NCBI RefSeq assembly: GCF_026870175.2
Contig: NZ_CP113977.2
Coordinates: 1,612,001-1,676,000, forward strand
DNA length: 64,000 nt
From: Flavobacterium aestivum
GTDB lineage: Bacteria; Bacteroidota; Bacteroidia; Flavobacteriales; Flavobacteriaceae
Reading direction: 5' to 3'
Shown here in pieces: positions 17,916 through 27,222 of this stretch. The notes beneath the pieces were generated by a model that had not been told where the DNA came from, ran no database searches, and saw only the letters and a list, made by a program, of their open reading frames with translations. The number at the start of each line of letters is the position of its first letter. Position 1 is the stretch's first letter. The translations under genes and the position numbers were made by a program.

Positions 17916-20051
17916 TTACTCTTTTTTCTCCTCACGAGGTGGTCTTGGTAAAAGCGCTTTTCTAGAAACTTTTTCCTTTTTGGTTTTTGGATCCACACCT
18001 AAATACTTCACCATAAATACGTCACCCATTTTTACTACATCCGAAACGTTTTCTGTACGCTCCCAAGCTAGTTCAGATACGTGAAGTAATACTTCATTTC
18101 CAGGAGCAGCAGTGTATTCTACAACTGCACCAAAATCAAGCATCTTGATTACTTTTACTTCGTAAGACTCATTCATTTGTGGTTTGAAAGTAATAGAAGC
18201 GATTTTTGCTAATACAGCTTCTATTCCAGCAGGATCAGTACCTAAGATTTCAATAACACCTTCTTCGTTTACTTCGTTAATCACGATAGTAGTTCCGGTA
18301 GCTTTTTGTAATTCCTGAATTACTTTTCCACCAGGACCAATCAAAGCACCAATGAAGTTACCAGGAATGGTTCTTGTGATGATTTTTGGAGCATATGCTT
18401 TTACATCCGCTTTTGGAGCTGGTAAAGTATCTGTTATTTTCCCAAGGATATGCAAACGACCTTCACGGGCTTGAGCTAAAGCTTCCTCCATGATGTTGTA
18501 TTTTAATCCTTCGATTTTGATGTCCATTTGACAAGCAGTGATTCCGTCCGCAGTTCCGGTTACTTTAAAGTCCATATCTCCTAAGTGATCTTCATCACCA
18601 AGAATATCAGACAATACAGCAAAACGATCTCCATCAGTAATTAATCCCATTGCAATTCCAGAAACAGGTTTAATCATTTGGATACCAGCATCCATTAATG
18701 CTAATGTTCCAGCACATACCGTAGCCATAGATGAAGAACCATTAGATTCTAAAACTTCAGATACAACACGGATAGTATAAGGACAATCAGCAGGGATCAT
18801 GTTTTTCAAAGCACGCTGTGCTAAGTTACCGTGACCTACTTCTCTTCTTGAAGTTCCTCTTAGTGGTTTTGCTTCACCAGTAGAGAAAGGAGGGAAGTTA
18901 TAGTGTAAATAGAATTTTTCTTCTCCTTGTTCAGATGGAGAATCAATTTGGTTGGCTTCTTTAGAAGTTCCTAAAGTCGCTGTTGCCAATGCTTGAGTTT
19001 CTCCTCTTGTAAAGATAGATGAACCGTGTACAGATGGTAAGTAATCAACTTCAGCCCAAATTGGTCTAATTTGATTTGTTTTTCTTCCGTCTAAACGAGT
19101 TCCTAGATCTAAAGTTACATTACGAACAGCATCTTTGTTGACTTTGTAGAAGTATTTAGATACTAAATCTCCGTCAGCTTCCAATTCTTCTTCTGTAAAT
19201 AATGCTACTACTTCTTCTTTTATAGCAGCAAATGCAGCTGTTCTTTCTTGTTTTGAAGAACCTACTTTGGCAATATCATAAATTTTGTCATAAGCAGCAG
19301 CTTTTACTTTAGCATAAATAGCTTGGTCTTCTTTTTCGTTTTCGTAAGTACGTGTCTCTTTTCTACCAAAAGCTTCAACAAGTCTTTCTTGTGCATCAAT
19401 TTGGATTTTGATGGCATCATGAGCAAATTTAATTGCTTCTACCATTTCTTTTTCTGAAATTTCTTTCATTTCACCTTCCACCATTGCGATAGAATCTTTA
19501 GAAGCTCCAATCATCATGTCGATGTCAGATAATTCTAATTGAGCACGACTTGGGTTAATGATGAATTTTCCGTCTACGCGTGCTACACGTACTTCAGAAA
19601 TTAATGTAGAAAATGGAATGTCAGATAAAGCTAGTGCAGCTGAAGCAGCTAATCCTGCCAATGCATCTGGCATAACTGAATCATCATGAGACATTAATTG
19701 TACCATAACTTGTGTCTCAGCATGGTAATCATCTGGGAAAAGCGGACGCAATACGCGGTCTACTAATCTCATTGTTAAAACTTCGCTATCGCTTGGTCTA
19801 GCTTCTCTTTTGAAAAAACCACCAGGGAAACGACCTGCTGCTGCAAATTTTTCACGGTAATCTACCGTTAATGGTAAAAAGTCAACACCAGGGCTGGCTT
19901 TGCGGGCTGATACTACAGTTGCAAGCAACATAGCATTTCCCATTTGAACTACTACTGAACCGTCAGCTTGTTTTGCTAATTTTCCGGTCTCGATTGAGAT
20001 GCTTCTGCCATCTCCTAAATCGATAATTTCTTTTGAAACTTTTGGAATCAT
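17916..20051 (-). CDS. pnp: Polyribonucleotide nucleotidyltransferase (PNPase)
   Basis: A 711-aa phosphorolytic 3'-5' exoribonuclease of mRNA decay. Two RNase PH-like domains are visible: the first around '[27 protein letters not shown]' in pieces, the second around '[20 protein letters not shown]' in pieces, with '[20 protein letters not shown]' near the catalytic centre. A KH domain follows ('[19 protein letters not shown]') and then an S1 domain near the C-terminus ('[18 protein letters not shown]'). Length is normal. It lies downstream of rpsO on the same strand, the order found in many bacteria, but a terminator separates them. The upstream leader holds a GTTGTA-like simple repeat (about 20080-20112). 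Confidence 0.97.
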   Translation of the reverse strand: MIPKVSKEIIDLGDGRSISIETGKLAKQADGSVVVQMGNAMLLATVVSARKASPGVDFLPLTVDYREKFAAAGRFPGGFFKREARPSDSEVLTMRLVDRVLRPLFPDDYHAETQVMVQLMSHDDSVMPDALAGLAASAALALSDIPFSTLISEVRVARVDGKFIINPSRAQLELSDIDMMIGASKDSIAMVEGEMKEISEKEMVEAIKFAHDAIKIQIDAQERLVEAFGRKETRTYENEKEDQAIYAKVKAAAYDKIYDIAKVGSSKQERTAAFAAIKEEVVALFTEEELEADGDLVSKYFYKVNKDAVRNVTLDLGTRLDGRKTNQIRPIWAEVDYLPSVHGSSIFTRGETQALATATLGTSKEANQIDSPSEQGEEKFYLHYNFPPFSTGEAKPLRGTSRREVGHGNLAQRALKNMIPADCPYTIRVVSEVLESNGSSSMATVCAGTLALMDAGIQMIKPVSGIAMGLITDGDRFAVLSDILGDEDHLGDMDFKVTGTADGITACQMDIKIEGLKYNIMEEALAQAREGRLHILGKITDTLPAPKADVKAYAPKIITRTIPGNFIGALIGPGGKVIQELQKATGTTIVINEVNEEGVIEILGTDPAGIEAVLAKIASITFKPQMNESYEVKVIKMLDFGAVVEYTAAPGNEVLLHVSELAWERTENVSDVVKMGDVFMVKYLGVDPKTKKEKVSRKALLPRPPREEKKE

Positions 20052-20231
20052 ACTTTATTTTTTGTGATTAAACATGGGTTCTAGTTGTGTTGTAGTTGTA
20101 GTTGTTGCGTAGTTAATGCCTAAAACCCAATGAAAAACCAAACTTTTTTTAATGATAATATCAATTTATGTGAAATTAATATCAGTTTTTTAAATTTAAA
20201 AAGAAAATTTTAAACCTAAGTGTTAAAATAA

Positions 20232-20257
20232 AAAAGAGGCACTTTCGCACCTCTTTT
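20232..20257 (-). terminator. Terminator between rpsO and pnp
   Basis: An 8-bp stem (20232-20239 with 20250-20257) with a 10-nt loop sits 10 nt past the rpsO stop, T-rich on the minus strand. It may allow partial read-through into pnp. Confidence 0.75.
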
Positions 20258-20266
20258 GTATATTGA

Positions 20267-20536
20267 TTATTTTCTAATACCCAATACTTTGATAATCTCA
20301 CGGTATCTGTTAATCTCTGTTTTCTTTAAGTAATCCAACAAAGCTCTTCTTTTACCTACTAATAGTACCAATGAACGCTCAGTGTTGAAATCGTGACGAT
20401 TTTTTTTCAAGTGCTCAGTAAGGTGGCTAATTCTGTAAGTGAATAACGCGATTTGACCTTCTGCAGATCCTGTGTTTTCTGCTTTTCCTCCGTGTTTAGC
20501 GAAGATTTCTTCTTTAATTTCTTTAGTTAAATACAT
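20267..20536 (-). CDS. rpsO: 30S ribosomal protein S15
   Basis: An 89-aa protein of standard S15 length, binding 16S rRNA in the platform of the small subunit. The conserved core 'DTGSAEGQIALFTYRI'-like (here 'NTGSAEGQIALFTYRI'), 'HLKKNRHDFNTERSLVLLV' and 'KRRALLDYLKK' are all present. A consensus promoter lies upstream. Confidence 0.98.
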   Translation of the reverse strand: MYLTKEIKEEIFAKHGGKAENTGSAEGQIALFTYRISHLTEHLKKNRHDFNTERSLVLLVGKRRALLDYLKKTEINRYREIIKVLGIRK

Positions 20537-20591
20537 TCGAATATTATTTAATGATTTTTATGTATGTCATACAGCTATTGCAAGACGGGTG

Positions 20592-20623
20592 CAAAAGTAA
20601 TGTAAAATATTGAAATATTCAAA
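20592..20623 (-). promoter_or_regulatory. Bacteroidota-type promoter of rpsO
   Basis: Read on the minus strand: TTTG (20620-20623), a 20-nt spacer, then TACTTTTG (20592-20599), matching TTTG/TAnnTTTG. It lies about 55 nt before the rpsO start. Confidence 0.75.
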
Positions 20624-20676
20624 ATATTCAAAAATTAAATCATTTTGAAGTCTTAATAGTAGTGGGTTTTAAGTTT

Positions 20677-21132
20677 TTAATACAACTTTGCAATCTCTTC
20701 GTTTACAAATTCCAAGAAACGTTCGTCAGCTTCTGTGAAAGGATCAATAACATGACTGTCAATGTCAATTTGTCCAATGTTTTCTCCATTTACAAAAAGA
20801 GGCACAACTATTTCTGATTTTACAGTAAAGCTACAGGCTATATAATTGTCTTGTGCACTTACATCAGGAACGACAAAATTGTTGTTCGAAACTGCAACTT
20901 GCCCGCAAATGCCTTTTCCAAATGGTATAACCGTATGATCAGTTTCGGCACCTACGTATGGACCAAGGTGGAGCGTTTGGGTTTCGTGATTGGCAAAATA
21001 AAATCCTACCCAGTTATAGTAAGAAATAGAATCACTCAAAAGTTGACAAACGGATAAAAGTTTTTCGTCTCTTGAAAGACTTGTATTTGAAGTGATTTCG
21101 GTTACTTTTGGTTCTAATTCTTTAAGTGTCAT
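20677..21132 (-). CDS. GAF-domain protein related to free-methionine-(R)-sulfoxide reductase
   Basis: A 151-aa single GAF domain. The segments 'WVGFYF', 'IPFGKGICGQVA', 'VVPDVSAQDNYIACS' and 'SEIVVPLF' follow the fRMsr (MsrC/YebR) pattern, enzymes that reduce free methionine-R-sulfoxide. Cys76 (GKGIC) and Cys100 (YIAC, the catalytic position) are present. The third family cysteine, in the usual 'PAC' before the GKG loop, is replaced by His66. It could still be a reductase with an altered disulfide route, or a GAF ligand-binding protein. It is divergent from the XrtF genes. Confidence 0.8.
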   Translation of the reverse strand: MTLKELEPKVTEITSNTSLSRDEKLLSVCQLLSDSISYYNWVGFYFANHETQTLHLGPYVGAETDHTVIPFGKGICGQVAVSNNNFVVPDVSAQDNYIACSFTVKSEIVVPLFVNGENIGQIDIDSHVIDPFTEADERFLEFVNEEIAKLY

Positions 21133-21307
21133 ATTTTTATTATTTTTTTACAAAAATATTTAAACCCAATTTTAAAATTGCATAAATTTGATGAAAATTT
21201 AATTTTGGAATCGACTGATCCAAAAAAAGATCAAGTTTGAAAGAATAATGGCTATATCTTCCTAGTAATTATTTATCGGGATTCATAAAAAGAAATATAA
21301 ACTGCGA

Positions 21308-21844
21308 ATGAAAAAATATCTAGCTCTATACAAACCTTTTTTACTTTTTCTAGGTACTTTTTTTCTAACCTATGCGCTACTTGCATTTTTGTACCAACTT
21401 TTTCTAGATGGTTTTGAGAAGGGTAAAGTAGATTCAATAACGCGATTGGTAGCACAAAACACTGAAACCGTTCTTTCTTGGTTTCATAAATCGGTATTTA
21501 TTAAAGAAGATAGTAAAGAGCCTTTTTTTACTTTGTATTATCAGCAAAAAGGATTGGTAAGGATTGTCGAAGGTTGTAATGGAGTGAGTTTAATCATATT
21601 ATTTATCTCTTTCATTGCGGCTTTTTCTGGAAGTTTAAAAAATACTTTGCTCTTTATTTTTGGAGGAAGTCTGCTAATTTATGTTCTAAATGTGGTTCGG
21701 ATTGCCATTTTGATTATCTTGATTTATTATTTTCCTGGTAAAACGCATCTATTGCATGGTGTTCTTTTTCCGTTAGTTATTTATGGTTTAGTTTTTATTC
21801 TGTGGATTGTTTGGGTAAATAAATTTTCAAAATATGCTAAATAA
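21308..21844 (+). CDS. xrtF: Exosortase family protein XrtF
   Basis: A 178-aa integral membrane protein with about five hydrophobic helices. The exosortase/archaeosortase catalytic triad is visible: Cys90 in 'EGCNG', Arg131 in 'NVVRIA' and His150 in 'LLHGVLFP'. It matches the short flavobacterial XrtF form. Exosortases cleave and transfer proteins with C-terminal sorting signals in the cytoplasmic membrane; the XrtF substrate is, to my knowledge, not established. The next gene overlaps by 11 nt and encodes the XrtF-associated protein, which confirms the assignment. No sorting-signal protein is encoded in this window. Confidence 0.9.
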   Translation: MKKYLALYKPFLLFLGTFFLTYALLAFLYQLFLDGFEKGKVDSITRLVAQNTETVLSWFHKSVFIKEDSKEPFFTLYYQQKGLVRIVEGCNGVSLIILFISFIAAFSGSLKNTLLFIFGGSLLIYVLNVVRIAILIILIYYFPGKTHLLHGVLFPLVIYGLVFILWIVWVNKFSKYAK

Positions 21845-22277
21845 AATACTTCATAATAAGATAGATATTCTTATTTCACTCCTTCTGGTTTGTTTATTAG
21901 TTGGTGTTCGTGCCTTCGAGGATAATTTATTTTATGATCCTTTTTTGATTTATTTTAAGGGAGATTATATAGTATTGTCTTTGCCTGAGTATAATGGTTT
22001 ACTACTATTTTTGGGCATGTTGTTTCGTTATGGTTTGAATACTGCTTTGTCATTAGGGATTATTTATTTTCTTTTTAAGGATAAAGAGATGGTCAAATTT
22101 GCTTCGATTTTGTATCTTTTGTTTTTCTTAGTTTTGATAATCGCCTTCTTTTTTATTCTTTATTTTTATGGGAATCAAAATAATCTTCTATTGTTTTATG
22201 TGCGTCGTTTTTTGATTCAGCCTTTGTTTTTAATTCTTTTTATACCAGCGTTTTATTTTCAAAAACTAAGTAAGTAA
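21834..22277 (+). CDS. Exosortase F system-associated membrane protein
   Basis: A 147-aa protein with four predicted membrane helices. The N-terminal 'RAFEDNLFYDPFLIYFKGDY' segment and the following 'LFRYGLNTALSLGIIYFLF' are characteristic of the protein that accompanies XrtF in flavobacteria. It overlaps xrtF by 11 nt, so the two are coupled. It probably assists XrtF; no enzymatic motif is visible. Confidence 0.88.
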   Translation: MLNKILHNKIDILISLLLVCLLVGVRAFEDNLFYDPFLIYFKGDYIVLSLPEYNGLLLFLGMLFRYGLNTALSLGIIYFLFKDKEMVKFASILYLLFFLVLIIAFFFILYFYGNQNNLLLFYVRRFLIQPLFLILFIPAFYFQKLSK

Positions 22278-22337
22278 TTCTTTTTTTTATATCTTTAATG
22301 TAAGTTTTGATGTGATTAATTGTCAAATACATAAGAG

Positions 22338-23165
22338 ATGAAAATTGTAAAACATTCGGGAGTGATTGTTGACTTTAATCGCTCAAAATTGAAGGAGTCT
22401 TTACTAAAGTCAGGAGCAACTCCAGCAGTCGTTGATGATGTTTTACAATTGATTGAAAAAGAAGTTTACGAAGGTATTTCTACCAAACATATTTATAAAA
22501 TGGCTTTTGGTCTTCTTAAAAAAGCCTCCAATTCGCATGCAGCCCAATATAATTTAAGAGAGGCGATTCGGTTATTGGGACCTACAGGTTTTTTTTTCGA
22601 AAAATTTATTGCTCGACTCTTTGCTTCTGAACATTATGAAACCAAAGTCAATTTGAATCTGCAAGGCAAATGTGTTTCCCATGAGGTCGATGTTTTGGTT
22701 AAGAATAATAATGTCATAACCATGGTAGAATGTAAATTTCATGTTGGGAGAGATGCTGTTACAGATGTGAAAGTGCCTATGTATATATTATCCCGCTTTA
22801 ATGATTTGAAAGAGAGACAGCATGAAATATTTTCCAGAGGGGAAAGTATTTCAAAATGTTGGATTATTACCAATAATCGATTTAGTACAGACGCAGTAGA
22901 TTTTGCAGAATGTTCGGGTATTAATTTGTTGAGTTGGGACCATCCTACAACCAATAATTTAAAAAACAGAATAGATAATCACAGGTTGTATCCGATAACT
23001 TGTTTGACAACATTGTCTCTTTCTGAAAAAGAAAAATTATTGATTTTGGATGTTATTTTAGTTCAGGATATTATTGATGATAGAACGTATTTGGAGAAAA
23101 TTGGTTTGAGTCCCAAAAGAACTAAGAATGTGATGAAAGAAGCATCAGCATTGTGTAGGTTTTAA
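22338..23165 (+). CDS. ATP-cone / PD-(D/E)xK nuclease-like fusion
   Basis: A 275-aa cytosolic protein. Residues about 1-85 form an ATP-cone ('VKHSGVIVDFNRSKLKESLLKSG' in parts), the nucleotide-sensing domain known from ribonucleotide reductase and NrdR. Residues about 85-200 resemble an Mrr-type restriction endonuclease core, with Asp118 ('HEVDVLV') and Glu131-x-Lys133 ('VECKFH') as the PD-(D/E)xK set. The C-terminal part has no clear domain. The pairing suggests a nuclease gated by ATP/dATP, but there is no methylase or partner here, so a restriction role is doubtful. It sits 60 nt downstream of the XrtF pair. Confidence 0.8.
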   Translation: MKIVKHSGVIVDFNRSKLKESLLKSGATPAVVDDVLQLIEKEVYEGISTKHIYKMAFGLLKKASNSHAAQYNLREAIRLLGPTGFFFEKFIARLFASEHYETKVNLNLQGKCVSHEVDVLVKNNNVITMVECKFHVGRDAVTDVKVPMYILSRFNDLKERQHEIFSRGESISKCWIITNNRFSTDAVDFAECSGINLLSWDHPTTNNLKNRIDNHRLYPITCLTTLSLSEKEKLLILDVILVQDIIDDRTYLEKIGLSPKRTKNVMKEASALCRF

Positions 23166-23171
23166 AAACAT

Positions 23172-23250
23172 CTAAGTTGCTGAGAATCTTAGAGACTAAG
23201 TGCTTAAGAATCTCAGTATCTTAGAAACTTAGCATCTTAGTAACTTAAAG
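23172..23250. repeat. Degenerate octamer tandem repeat (CTNAGNNN)
   Basis: About ten consecutive units of 7-9 nt, most of them 8 nt, each starting CTNAG or CTTAA. Examples are the last four units at 23220, 23228, 23236 and 23244. The array fills the gap between the ATP-cone gene and the beta-CASP gene. There is no stem or T-run typical of a terminator. It looks like a dispersed intergenic repeat family. Confidence 0.75.
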
Positions 23251-23260
23251 AATAATAAAA

Positions 23261-24616
23261 ATGAAAATCACATGTATTGGAGGGGTAGGAACGGTTACGG
23301 GTTCAAAAACTTTGGTAGAAAGTAACGGAATTCGAATTTTAATTGACTGTGGACAATTTCAGGGATTAAAGGAGCTCAGAGAACACAATTGGGAGCCTTT
23401 GCCTATTTTGCCTTCAACGATAGATTTTGTATTGTTAACACATGGTCATTTAGATCATTGCGGCTGGTTGCCTAGGTTAGTAAATCAAGGCTTTGAAGGG
23501 AAAATATATTGTACAAGCCCAACAGCAGCTGTTGCTAAGCTTATTTTATTAGATAGTGCCAAAATTCAAGAAGAAGATGCTAAGTTGGCTAACGAGGGAA
23601 AGTATTCGAAACATGAAAAAGCAGAACCACTTTATACTGTAGACCAGGCAGAAAAAGTTTTTCCTCGTTTTAGAGTGATTAATCCCAATGAAATAATTGA
23701 TTTAGATGCTGAAATTGAAGCTGTTTTTTCAAATGCGGGACATATACTTGGAGCGTGTTCTGTAGAGCTTCGACTCGAAAATAAAGTTTTAGTTTTTTCG
23801 GGAGATATTGGTCGAGATAATGATGTGTTGATGTTTCCTCCTGTAAAGCCTAAAAAAGCTGATTATGTCTTTCTTGAAAGCACCTATGGGGATAAGCTAC
23901 ATCCGGATACAGATCCCAAATTAGAACTTGAATTGTATATTAATAGTACAGTACATAATGGAGGAACTATTTTAATACCAAGTTTTGCAGTTGAACGAGT
24001 TCAAAGTGTGATGTACTTGCTGTGGAAATTGAAAGAAGAAGGTAGGATACCAAATATCCCTTATATTGTAGATACGCCTATGGGAATAAGTATGTTAGGA
24101 TTATTTACAGCTAATCAAAAATGGCATAAGTTACCTGAACACGAATTTATTGCGATGTGCAAAATGTTTACTCTGATTTCCGATTATCAAGAATCGATTG
24201 ATACGATTTATAATAAGCAATCAAAATTAGTAATCGCAGCTAGTGGAATGGTTACTGGTGGAAGAATTTTGAGTTATTTGGAACGCTACATTGAATTGCC
24301 CGAAACTACGGTGATTATTGTAGGATATCAAGGCGAAGGAACCCGTGGTAGGGAAATGCTTGAAGGAGCTGCAGAGGTGAAAATTCATGGTAAGTTTTAT
24401 GAAGTAAAGGCCAAAGTAATTGAAATCGAAGGTTTGTCGGCACATGGAGATCAGGAGGATCTAATTAACTGGCTTTCGGATTTGGAAGAAAAACCTAAAA
24501 ATGTATTTTTGGTACATGGAGAAAAAGAACCAGCCGAAGTGCTAGGGATGAAGATTCAGGAAAAATACGGTTTAGAATGTATTATTCCAATGATGGGACA
24601 AGTGTTCGAGTTGTGA
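23261..24616 (+). CDS. MBL-fold beta-CASP hydrolase (probable RNA-processing nuclease)
   Basis: A 451-aa protein. The metallo-beta-lactamase motif is His61-x-His63-x-Asp65-His66 ('THGHLDHCG'), with further ligands in 'SNAGHILGACS' and 'FSGDIGRD'. The beta-CASP domain begins near residue 210 ('STYGDKLH', 'IPSFAVERVQSVMYLLW') and the C-terminal RMMBL motif is 'EIEGLSAHGDQEDL'. Proteins of this layout are related to the CPSF-73/Ysh1 family and cleave RNA. In Bacteroidota the precise substrate is not known to me. The 5' end directly follows the octamer repeat array. Confidence 0.9.
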   Translation: MKITCIGGVGTVTGSKTLVESNGIRILIDCGQFQGLKELREHNWEPLPILPSTIDFVLLTHGHLDHCGWLPRLVNQGFEGKIYCTSPTAAVAKLILLDSAKIQEEDAKLANEGKYSKHEKAEPLYTVDQAEKVFPRFRVINPNEIIDLDAEIEAVFSNAGHILGACSVELRLENKVLVFSGDIGRDNDVLMFPPVKPKKADYVFLESTYGDKLHPDTDPKLELELYINSTVHNGGTILIPSFAVERVQSVMYLLWKLKEEGRIPNIPYIVDTPMGISMLGLFTANQKWHKLPEHEFIAMCKMFTLISDYQESIDTIYNKQSKLVIAASGMVTGGRILSYLERYIELPETTVIIVGYQGEGTRGREMLEGAAEVKIHGKFYEVKAKVIEIEGLSAHGDQEDLINWLSDLEEKPKNVFLVHGEKEPAEVLGMKIQEKYGLECIIPMMGQVFEL

Positions 24617-24648
24617 TTTTCAAATCTATTTCTAAAGTTTAACAAGAA

Positions 24649-24683
24649 TTTGATTTTCGAATAGATTATTAATATTAATTTTG
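24649..24683 (+). promoter_or_regulatory. Promoter of the metal-uptake module
   Basis: TTTG (24649-24652), 23-nt spacer, TAATTTTG (24676-24683). The -7 element ends only 4 nt before the ATG at 24688, so the transcript would be leaderless or nearly so. Confidence 0.6.
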
Positions 24684-24687
24684 CAAA

Positions 24688-25098
24688 ATGAATTTCAAAA
24701 AACAAATAAGCATATTTCTTGCGGTTTTACTATTGGTTTCCAATGTAGGGCTGGCTTTTAATGTACATTATTGCGGAGGAGAAATTTCCTCAGTTTCTTT
24801 GAATTCGGCTTTGCCATCACTAAAAAGTGAAAAAGGTTGCTGCGAAAAAATTGTTGACAAAAAAGACAGTTGTTGTAAAGACAAGAAAATTGTCATTCAG
24901 AAAAAAGTAGATAACGGAATTGTTAAATCATTTTCTTTTCAATTTGATTATACATTTTTGGTTCCGGAACACAACCTAATTGTTTTTACTACTGTACCTA
25001 GTTTTAAAAACAATTTGAATCTTTCTTACTATTGTGATGCCAATGCACCACCACTTTTCAAGCTGTACAGCCAATACCTCCTTTACGATAGATTGTAA
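24688..25098 (+). CDS. HYC_CC_PP family small exported protein
   Basis: A 136-aa protein with signal peptide (about 1-23). It carries the three features that name this family: 'HYCGG' just after the signal peptide, CC pairs in the middle ('GCCEK', 'SCCKD') and 'PPLFKLYSQYLLYD' at the C-terminus. The Cys/His content suggests soft-metal binding. It is followed by a TonB receptor and an HMA protein, a combination that points to copper or a similar metal. The promoter lies immediately upstream. Confidence 0.85.
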   Translation: MNFKKQISIFLAVLLLVSNVGLAFNVHYCGGEISSVSLNSALPSLKSEKGCCEKIVDKKDSCCKDKKIVIQKKVDNGIVKSFSFQFDYTFLVPEHNLIVFTTVPSFKNNLNLSYYCDANAPPLFKLYSQYLLYDRL

Positions 25099-25111
25099 TG
25101 TTTAAGCTGAA

Positions 25112-25135
25112 TCAAACCAATTCTTAGTGGTTTGA
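25112..25135 (+). other. Intercistronic hairpin between the HYC_CC_PP and receptor genes
   Basis: A perfect 8-bp stem (25112-25119 with 25128-25135) with an 8-nt loop is followed by a short T stretch. It could be a leaky terminator or an mRNA processing/stability element that sets the relative level of the two genes. Confidence 0.6.
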
Positions 25136-25160
25136 CATTTTTAATCATTAAATCTAAATC

Positions 25161-27173
25161 ATGAAAATATCAATAACAATAGCTTTATTGTTCTTGTTTG
25201 TTGCTTTTAATTCCTATTCGCAAGACACTTTGCAGGAAGTAAAAGTAAAAACACAGCGCAAAAGCTTGCAAAAATCATATACCGTAACAGGAAATACATC
25301 GTTAATTACTTCTAAGGAATTGCTGAAAGCGGCCTGTTGCAATCTTGCCGAAAGTTTCGAAACCAATCCGTCTATAGATGTTAGTTTTTCGGATGCTTTA
25401 ACGGGAACAAAACAAATTAAAATGTTGGGGTTAACAAGTCCATACTTGATGATGACCCAAGAAAATATTCCTTCTGTTCGAGGAGCTTCCCAAGTTTTTG
25501 GGCTATCCTTTACCCCTGGACCTTGGATAGAAAGTATTCAAATTACCAAAGGAGCCGGGAGTGTGGTAAACGGCTTCGAAAGTGTTTCCGGACAAATCAA
25601 TACAGAATTAGCCAAGCCATTATCAGGTGATCCATTTTTGTTGAATATATATGGATCTACAGATTCTCGTTTTGAATTGAATGGTAATTTTAATAAAAAA
25701 CTGTCTGATAAATGGGCTACTAGTTTATTCCTGCACGGTAATATAAGAGATTCTAAAATGGATAACAATAAGGATGGTTTTCTGGATAATCCTTTGCAAA
25801 AACAAATCAACTTGCTTAATCGTTATCAATACTACAATCCTGAATCTGGTTGGGTTAGTTTTATTAACTTCCAGTATATGGATGATGCGAAATTGATGGG
25901 ACAATTAAGTTTTAATCCTGATACAGATAAGGGGACAACCAATTCTTGGGGTTCTGAAATCGATACCAAAAAAATCGATATATCTACAAAAATAGGTTAT
26001 GTTTTTAAGGATATGCCATATCAAAGTATTGGCTTTCAAAATGCATTTTCAAGTTATGACCAAAACTCTTATTTTGGTTTGAATGGATACAATATCAAAC
26101 AAAACAGTTTTTATTCAAACTTGATTTTTAATTCGATTATCAATAACGAAAAAAACAAGTTTGCTACAGGTTTGAACTTTACATATGACGATTATATTGA
26201 GTTTGTCAATGAAACAAATTACAGTAGAATTGATAATACAGTAGGAGCCTTCTTTGAATATACTTATGATAATCAAGATGATTTTAGTTTAATTCTTGGA
26301 GGTAGAGTAGATTACGGGAATCGTTTAGGTGTTTTTGTTACACCCAGATTGCATATAAAATACAATCCGTGGGAGAAAGGGGTCTTGCGAGTATCAGCCG
26401 GTAGAGGAAAACGTAGTGCAAATATTTTTGCCGAAAATCAAACGCTTTTTGCTAGTTCCAGAGTCTTTGATATTGTAAATGCCGATGGTAAAATATATGG
26501 ATTGGATCCTGAAATCGCGTGGAATTATGGTTTAAGTTTTATGCAAGGATTTAAACTTTTTGGTAAAAAAGGAGATATAACCGCCGATTTCTACAGAACT
26601 AATTTCCAAAATCAAGTTGTGGTAGATGTTATGAAAAGTCCTCAGGAAGTGGTGTTTCATAATTTAAATGGAGTTTCTTATGCTAATAGTTTTCAATTGG
26701 AATTTAATTATGAGTTGGCGAAGCATCTCGAATTAAGAACGGCTTATAAATATTATGATATCAAAACAGATTACTTCACAGGAACGTATCAAAAGCCTTT
26801 GCAGGCAGCCCACCGTTTTTTTGGAAATTTAGGGTATGAAACCCATATATTAGATAAGGGACAACAATGGAAATTTGACTTTACATACAACTGGATAGGG
26901 AAGCAACAATTGCCTTATACTGCATCTAATCCTGTTGCATATCAACTCCCAAATTATTCGCCATCATATTCTTTGATGAATGCGCAAATTACTCGAGTAT
27001 TTTCTAGTACTTTTGAAGTGTATGTAGGAGGAGAGAATATTGGGAATTATACCCAAAATCAAGCTATAATAGATGCTCAGAATCCTTTTGGTCCTTATTT
27101 TGATGCTACTATTTTGTATGCGCCAGTATTTGGGCAGATGTATTATGCAGGATTGAGGTTTAAAATAAAATAA
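25161..27173 (+). CDS. TonB-dependent receptor, probably for copper or another metal complex
   Basis: A 670-aa receptor with signal peptide (about 1-20), plug (about 45-150, with 'ELLKAACCNLAESFETNPS') and a barrel ending 'MYYAGLRFKIK'. The Cys59-Cys60 pair in the plug is unusual for TonB receptors and fits a metal role. No STN or carboxypeptidase-like N-terminal domain is present. The flanking HYC_CC_PP and HMA genes support metal handling; the metal itself is inference. Confidence 0.88.
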   Translation: MKISITIALLFLFVAFNSYSQDTLQEVKVKTQRKSLQKSYTVTGNTSLITSKELLKAACCNLAESFETNPSIDVSFSDALTGTKQIKMLGLTSPYLMMTQENIPSVRGASQVFGLSFTPGPWIESIQITKGAGSVVNGFESVSGQINTELAKPLSGDPFLLNIYGSTDSRFELNGNFNKKLSDKWATSLFLHGNIRDSKMDNNKDGFLDNPLQKQINLLNRYQYYNPESGWVSFINFQYMDDAKLMGQLSFNPDTDKGTTNSWGSEIDTKKIDISTKIGYVFKDMPYQSIGFQNAFSSYDQNSYFGLNGYNIKQNSFYSNLIFNSIINNEKNKFATGLNFTYDDYIEFVNETNYSRIDNTVGAFFEYTYDNQDDFSLILGGRVDYGNRLGVFVTPRLHIKYNPWEKGVLRVSAGRGKRSANIFAENQTLFASSRVFDIVNADGKIYGLDPEIAWNYGLSFMQGFKLFGKKGDITADFYRTNFQNQVVVDVMKSPQEVVFHNLNGVSYANSFQLEFNYELAKHLELRTAYKYYDIKTDYFTGTYQKPLQAAHRFFGNLGYETHILDKGQQWKFDFTYNWIGKQQLPYTASNPVAYQLPNYSPSYSLMNAQITRVFSSTFEVYVGGENIGNYTQNQAIIDAQNPFGPYFDATILYAPVFGQMYYAGLRFKIK

Positions 27174-27222
27174 GAACAATAATCAGTAACAAAAAATAAT
27201 TTCAAATTTTAAAACATATAAA

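Noticed and set aside
22338..23165. Restriction-modification system
   Set aside because: No methyltransferase or specificity gene is nearby; only the nuclease-like core is present.
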